64,000 nt of DNA from Primulina eburnea. Taxonomy: Eukaryota; Streptophyta; Magnoliopsida; Lamiales; Gesneriaceae. Within the stretch, counting starts at the first letter, position 1. The number at the start of each line of letters is the position of its first letter. The notes under the pieces were generated by a model. The model searched no databases. It was not told the DNA's origin and was given only the letters and a program-made list of their open reading frames with translations. Location: contig NC_133116.1 in the NCBI RefSeq assembly GCF_022965805.1, positions 620,001 through 684,000 of the forward strand, written 5' to 3'. The position numbers and the translations under genes were made by a program. Shown piece after piece: positions 58,758 to 64,000 of the stretch.

Positions 58758-59499
58758 GAAACGATTTTATTTAAGATAAAATTATTTGATATAATAAATA
58801 AAAATGAAAATTATATTTTTTATAAATTCATATTAATTACATATATGAAATTTACATGTTTTCACATGTTTATTTTAATTAATTTACTTTTCGTTATATA
58901 ATTTTGTTTGTTATTTCTGTGTACATGTCAAGTTTTAATAACAAGTACGGATATCGTCCGACAGAACTTGATATATTACAAATCTACATTAAAAACAATT
59001 CTTTAATTAACTTGAACAAAAACTTGAATAAATTAATAAAGTAAATTTAAATTAAAATAAAAGGATGAAACAAACACAATTTAAATAACTTAAATTAAAA
59101 TAATTAATAAAGGACTGTTCGAATATCGGTTAACGCACATATCAATTCTTAATCAATGCTTTTGAAGGAATTCATTATTTTATCAATATACTATGTCAAA
59201 TTATATTTAACTAATTCAACAACATACAATAACCAAGTGTCCTTTTGTTATTTAATAATTGAAATTACAACAATGAATGGTGGATTTCTCTAGCTTTCGT
59301 TTTTTAGTCTATGACTATCAGCATATACTCAATCTCATATGTTGTTAGGACCGGCTAGATGTTTAGAGGGGATGAATGAATACCTATTAAAACTTTCGGT
59401 ATGATTGGTTTGAGCTAACAAAATACAATCGCTTTATCTCAACTCAGTTGAGTTACAAGTCAACAAGGTAAAATATATGCGCAGAAAAAGAATTGTGTT
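58758..59499. other. AT-rich DNA, no recognised gene
   Basis: Very AT-rich sequence following the second palindrome motif. A TGTTAGGACCGGCTAGATG string at about 59341-59361 resembles an LTR start of a plant retrotransposon but has no partner here. Confidence 0.4.
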
Positions 59500-61400
59500 C
59501 AAAGTTGAACCAAATAGATACTAACACGATAATCGGCAGATGCAGTTGTCCTAATGCCAAAAATATTCATGGTGTTCAGTAGTTTTTCGTTGATGAAAAT
59601 ACTGTTAGACAACCAATTCAAGCTGATTTTGATGGTGAAAATGGAGAAGAAATGCAGCATCCTTTGGAGAATGCATAATCTGTAGAGTACAAGCAACAAC
59701 CAATAATCAATCTACATATTTCAGTCAATGAGACAGAAAATGAACAAAGATCTCAACGATTTAAAAGAAGAGCAACATGGATGACAAATTATGAGGCAAC
59801 TGGTAATAACCAAATTAAAGATTAATTTGTTCATTTTGCTCTATTTTCATATTGTAATCCAGCAGCTTTCGAAGAAGGTGTCAAAGAATCAAAATAGCAA
59901 AAGTCAATGGATGCTGAAATCACATCCATCGATAAAAATAAAACTTGGGAACTCATCGAGCTTCCAAAAGGTCAAAAATGATGTGTGAAGTAGATTCACA
60001 AGAGTAAATTGAAAGAAAATGGAAAGCCGACAAATTCAAGGCACCGTTGGTAGCAAAAGATTACAAACAAGAGTTTGGAGTCTGTTATAAAGAAATATTT
60101 GCTCAGTTGCAAGACATGATACGATCAGATTGGTAATTGCTTTAGTAGCGCAATATTCATGGTCTATCTTCTATTTGGCTGTGAAATCGGCGTTCTTACA
60201 TGGAGACTTGGAAGAACATATATGTATCCATCAACCTGCTTGTTATATTAAGTTGGAAATGAGCATAAAGTGTATAAATTGGAAAAAAAAACTTTGTATG
60301 GGCTAAAGCAAGTCCCACGAGCTTAGTATAGTCAAATTGAGACTTATTTTTTAAGGTATGTTTTCAAAAAAGTCCATATGAGTATAAACTTTGTACAAAA
60401 TTGAAGATGAAGGAAAAATCTCATTGTTTGTTTATATGTTAATGATCTTATATTCACTGAAAATGATAGTGTCATGTTTGAAAAATTTAAGAAGTCCATG
60501 ATGGTTGAGTTTGATATGTCGGATCTTGGAAAAATGCATTATTTTCTTGGTATGAAGTAGTTCAATCTACTTATGAGATTTTTATTTCACAAAAGAAACA
60601 TGTTCACAAAGTTTTGTGCAGATTTAATATGAAGAAATGTAATTCTGCAAGTACTCCCGTAGAGTATGGTTTGAAGCTAACAAAAAGTTGTGAAGGAAAG
60701 AAGATTGACAACACATTTTACAAGCAAATTGTTGGAAGCTTAATGTATTTGACAGCAACAATGTCGGATATTATGTATTCTTTCAGTCTCATAAGCAGAT
60801 ACATTGAGAATCCTACAGAAATGCATTTTTAAGCTGTTAAGAGGATTTTAGTATTTTACAATGCCTCCAACGAACACAAGAACTTGGTCTCTACTATAAG
60901 AAAGGAGAACAATCAGATTTGATGGATTTTTTGTGATAGTGATTATGGAGGAGATTGAGATGATAGAAAAAGAACTTAAGGATATGATTTTTTTCTTAGA
61001 TCAAGCGGTTGTTCCATGCACTTCGAAGAAACAATCAATTGTTACTTTATCAACCATTGAAGCTAAATTTGTTGCATCAACTTAACGTGCATGTCAAGCT
61101 AATTGGTTGAGAAAAATTCTTGCAGAGCTTAAATTCAAGAATCATGATCCTTTTGCAATTTATTATGATAATAGTTTAGCAATAAAACTATCAAAGAATC
61201 TAGTCCTCCATGGAAGAAGCAAGCTCATTGATGTGAAATATCAATTTTAAGTGACTTCACAAAGAATGAAACAATTGATCTCATCTATTGCAGAAGTGAA
61301 AACCAAGTAGCTGACATGTTTACCAAGTCCCTGAAAATGACTGCATTTCATAAACTAAGGGAGCTACTTGGTATTAACATACTACAAAACAAATTTGAGG
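59500..61400 (+). pseudogene. Decayed Copia retrotransposon pol
   Basis: Fragments in changing frames with many stops follow Copia order. They are a linker resembling the integrase/RT junction (about 59530-59800), KSMDAEITSIDKNKTWELIE and LKENGKPTN at the RT start (about 59905-60035), KTLYGLKQ (about 60290), LYVNDLIFTENDS (about 60430), DMSDLGKMHYFLGM (60515), GSLMYLTATMSDIMYS (60735), and the RNase H end CRSENQVADMFTKSLKM (about 61290). Most of gag and integrase is absent. The longest intact stretch is 60614-60832. Confidence 0.85.
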
Positions 61401-61449
61401 GATGATGTTCTAATTAAGCCGATGTTGACCTTATCGGTTTAAGGGAGAG

Positions 61450-61725
61450 ATTATTGAATTGTTAAAGGTTTGTCGAAGTACTTAGTTATCTGTCTTGTCA
61501 AATAAAGTTTGTTAGTCATTGTTTATTATTAACAAAGTATTACAGAAAATAATTATCTTAGCATATTTGTTATTTCATGGTTTAGTGGTCAAATACTGTT
61601 GCTATTTTTATGGTTCTTTCCATATGTGTATTTGCCTATAAAAGGCTCATTGCTGAATAAATAAAATATATAACAGAAAACAAAATGCTTCTCTTTGTTT
61701 GATTTATATTTTATTCTCTCAACCA
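61450..61725 (+). mobile_element. Probable 3' LTR of the Copia relic
   Basis: It begins after a purine-rich AAGGGAGAG tract (61440-61449) that fits a polypurine tract, and contains a CCTATAAAAGGCTC TATA-like motif at about 61634-61648. The right boundary with the satellite is not sharp. No 5' LTR was found. Confidence 0.5.
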
Positions 61726-61729
61726 CTAA

Positions 61730-64000
61730 CCACAAATCTATATGTTCATTTAACTTGAAGTTTTAAAAATACAGTTCGAACCATTTTTGCTTATAAAACG
61801 TATATGTTTATTTGGCTTGAAGTTTAAAAAATTAAGTTCGAACTATTTTTTGTTATGAAACATAGAAAATATATTGTATGTTTAAAAAATATTAATAGTA
61901 GTCTACTTTATTATGTGAAAGAATGCATAATAAAAAAATATGTAAGAAATATTAATAGTATTCAACTTTTTATTTGAAATAATGCATAGTTATGTATCAA
62001 TTAAATAAATAAATAAATAAATTAAATTAAATTAAAAATATATCAATTATTAACTAATAATGGGAAAATAATGCATAATTATGTATTAATCTATCAATTA
62101 AATAAATTAACTTTATTTAACTTGAAGTTTAAAAAATTAAGTCTGAACCTCTAACAAAAAAATTATATGTTTATGTAACTTGAAGTTTAAAAAAATATAG
62201 AAAATATTTATAGTTTAAAAAATTAAGTCCGGACCGCTAACCAAAAAATTATATGTTCATGTAACTTCAAGTTTAAAAAAACATAAAAAATATATTTAAA
62301 AATAGAAAATATATTGTAGGTTTAAAAAATATTAACCACAAATTTATATGTTCATTTAACTTGAAGTTTAAAAAATAAAGTTTGAAATATTTTTAGTTAT
62401 AAAACATATATGTTTTTTTAACTTGAAGTTTAAAAAATTAAGTTCGAACCGCTAACCAAAAATTTATATGTTCATGTAACATGAAGTTTAAAAAATTAAG
62501 TTCGAATCATTTTTGGTTATAAAACATAGAAAATATATTAAAAAATAGAAAACACATTGTAGGTTTAAAAAATACTAACCACAAATTTATATGTTCATTT
62601 AACTTGAAGTTTAAAAAATATAGTTTGAACTATTTTTAGTTATAATAAAACATTTATGTTTTTTTAATTTGAAGTTTAAAAAATTAAGTCCGAATAGCTA
62701 ATCAAAAATTTATATGTTCATGTAACTTGAAGTTTAAAAAAACATAGAAAATATATTAAAAAATAAAAAATATATTGTAGGTTAAAAAAAATGCTAACCA
62801 TATATTTATATGTTCATTTAAATTGAAATTTAAAAAATAAAGATTGAACTATTTTTAGTTATAAAACATATATGTTTTTTTGATTTGAAGTTTAAAAAAT
62901 TATGTCCGAATCGCTAACCAAAAATTTATTTAACTTGAAATTTAAAAAATTAAGTACGAACCGCTAACCCAAAATTTATATATTCATGTAACTTGAAGTT
63001 TAAAAAATTAAGTTCGAACCATTTTTGGTTATAAAACATAGAAAATATATTAAAAAATAGAAAATATATTGTAGGTTTAAAAAATACTAATCATAAATTT
63101 ATATGTTCATTTCACTTGAAGTTTAAAAAATAAAGTTTGAAGTTATAAAACATATATGTTTTTTTTTTAATTTGAAGTTTAAAAAATTAAGTTCGAACCG
63201 CTAACCAAAAATTTATATGTTCATGTAACTTGAAGTTTAAAAAAACATAGAAAATATATTTAAAAAATAGAAAATATATTGTAGGTTTAAAAAATACTAA
63301 TCATAAATTTATATGTTCATTTAAATTGAATTTTAAAAAATAAAGTTTGAACTATTTTTATTTATAAAACATATATGTTTTTTAACTTAAAGTTTAAAAA
63401 ATTAAGTACGAATTGCTAACCAAAAATTTATATATATGTTCATTTAACTTGAAGTTTAAAAAATAAAGTTTGAACTATTTTTAGGTATAAAACATATATG
63501 TTTAAAAAACAAAGTTTGAATTATTTTTAGTTATAAAACATATATGTTTTTTTTTTAATTTGAAGTTTAAAAAATTAAGTCCGAACCGTTAACCAAAAAT
63601 TTATATGTTAATGTAACTTGAAGTTTAAAAAAACATAGAAAATATATTTAAAAAATAGAAAATATATTGTAGGTTTAAAAAATACTAACCATAAATTTAT
63701 ATGTTCATTTAAATTGAAGTTTAAAAAATAAAGTTTGAACTATTTTTATTTATAAAACATATATGTTTTTTTAACCTAAAGTTTAAAAAGTTAAGTCCGA
63801 ATTGCTAACCAAAAATTTATATATATGTTCATTTAACTTGAAGTTTAAAATATAAAGTTTGAACTATTTTTAGATATAAAACATATATGTTTTTTTAACT
63901 TGAAGTTTTAAAAATTAAATCCAAACCATTTTTGATTATAAAGCTTAGAAAATATATTGATGTGAAATAATGCATAGTAAAATGTATTAATTAAACAAAT
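61730..64000. repeat. AT-rich satellite array (continues past window)
   Basis: Dozens of 60-90-bp subunits are built on AACTTGAAGTTTAAAAAA, TTATATGTTCATTTAA and TATAAAACATATATGTTT. Several subunits combine into larger units marked by ATATTGTAGGTTTAAAAAAT, which recurs at about 62314, 62558, 62775, 63069, 63279 and 63667, so the higher-order period is about 210-390 bp and irregular. No gene is present. The array runs off the right edge. Confidence 0.88.

Noticed and set aside
61730..64000. CRISPR-like repeat array
   Set aside because: Plant AT-rich satellite with irregular spacing and no unique spacers.

Overview
This window is nuclear DNA of a flowering plant, almost certainly a eudicot. It has intron-containing genes of plant-only families (Dof, BEL1-like, NAC, WAK-like kinase, ent-kaurene oxidase, S1-like SPH, DA1-type LIM peptidase), a nucleus-encoded plastid ribosomal protein, AT-rich intergenic DNA, plant transposons and an integrated plant pararetrovirus. 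Short repeats carrying a GAGACGGTCTC palindrome are of a kind I associate with asterids such as Lamiales, but that placement is a guess.

Layout. 1-613: probable retrotransposon LTR. 625-4698: a ~1-kb segment present twice in direct orientation, flanking an intact self-incompatibility-S1-like gene. 5636-6367 (-): Dof factor. 8145-11380 (-): intact 8-exon ent-kaurene oxidase (gibberellin synthesis). 12823-13117: broken CYP82-like P450 fragment. 14411-17273 (+): 3-exon WAK-like receptor kinase. 17938-18330 (-): truncated allene oxide synthase (CYP74) pseudogene. 20080-21248 (-): plastid ribosomal protein S9. 21905-26671 (-): 5-exon BEL1-like homeodomain factor. 29474-30019: 546-bp hAT-type MITE with perfect 8-bp target duplications. 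33692-37548 (+): 11-exon DA1-related LIM peptidase with a one-base frameshift near its 3' end. 37917-39733 (-): decayed LYK4/5-like LysM receptor kinase. 40823-42597 (-): 6-exon divergent NAC protein.

From ~44.9 kb the window becomes repeat-dominated. 44889-53191 holds about one genome length of an endogenous caulimovirid on the minus strand (small ORFs, coat protein, movement protein, protease/RT/RNase H, viroplasmin-like protein, TATA, poly(A) signals, tRNA-Met primer site). The block is bounded by diverged terminal inverted repeats and an exact 9-bp direct repeat, as expected of a Mutator-like element. A tRNA-Asp(GUC) gene follows at 53306-53377. 54155-58757 is a very AT-rich block bracketed by two copies of a GCACGTGCGTTGCACGT palindrome and containing a complete 342-bp TRIM retroelement (55945-56286, 5-bp TSD). 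A decayed Copia element (59500-61700) and an AT-rich satellite (61730-64000) finish the window.

The genes do not form a pathway cluster. Hormone-related functions recur (KO for gibberellin, an AOS relic for jasmonate, BEL1-like and DA1-like growth regulators), but each gene stands alone. The most unusual region is the pararetrovirus block with transposon-like ends. Gene models were built by hand from reading frames and GT/AG splice sites; the exon phases of every intact model close to a whole number of codons.
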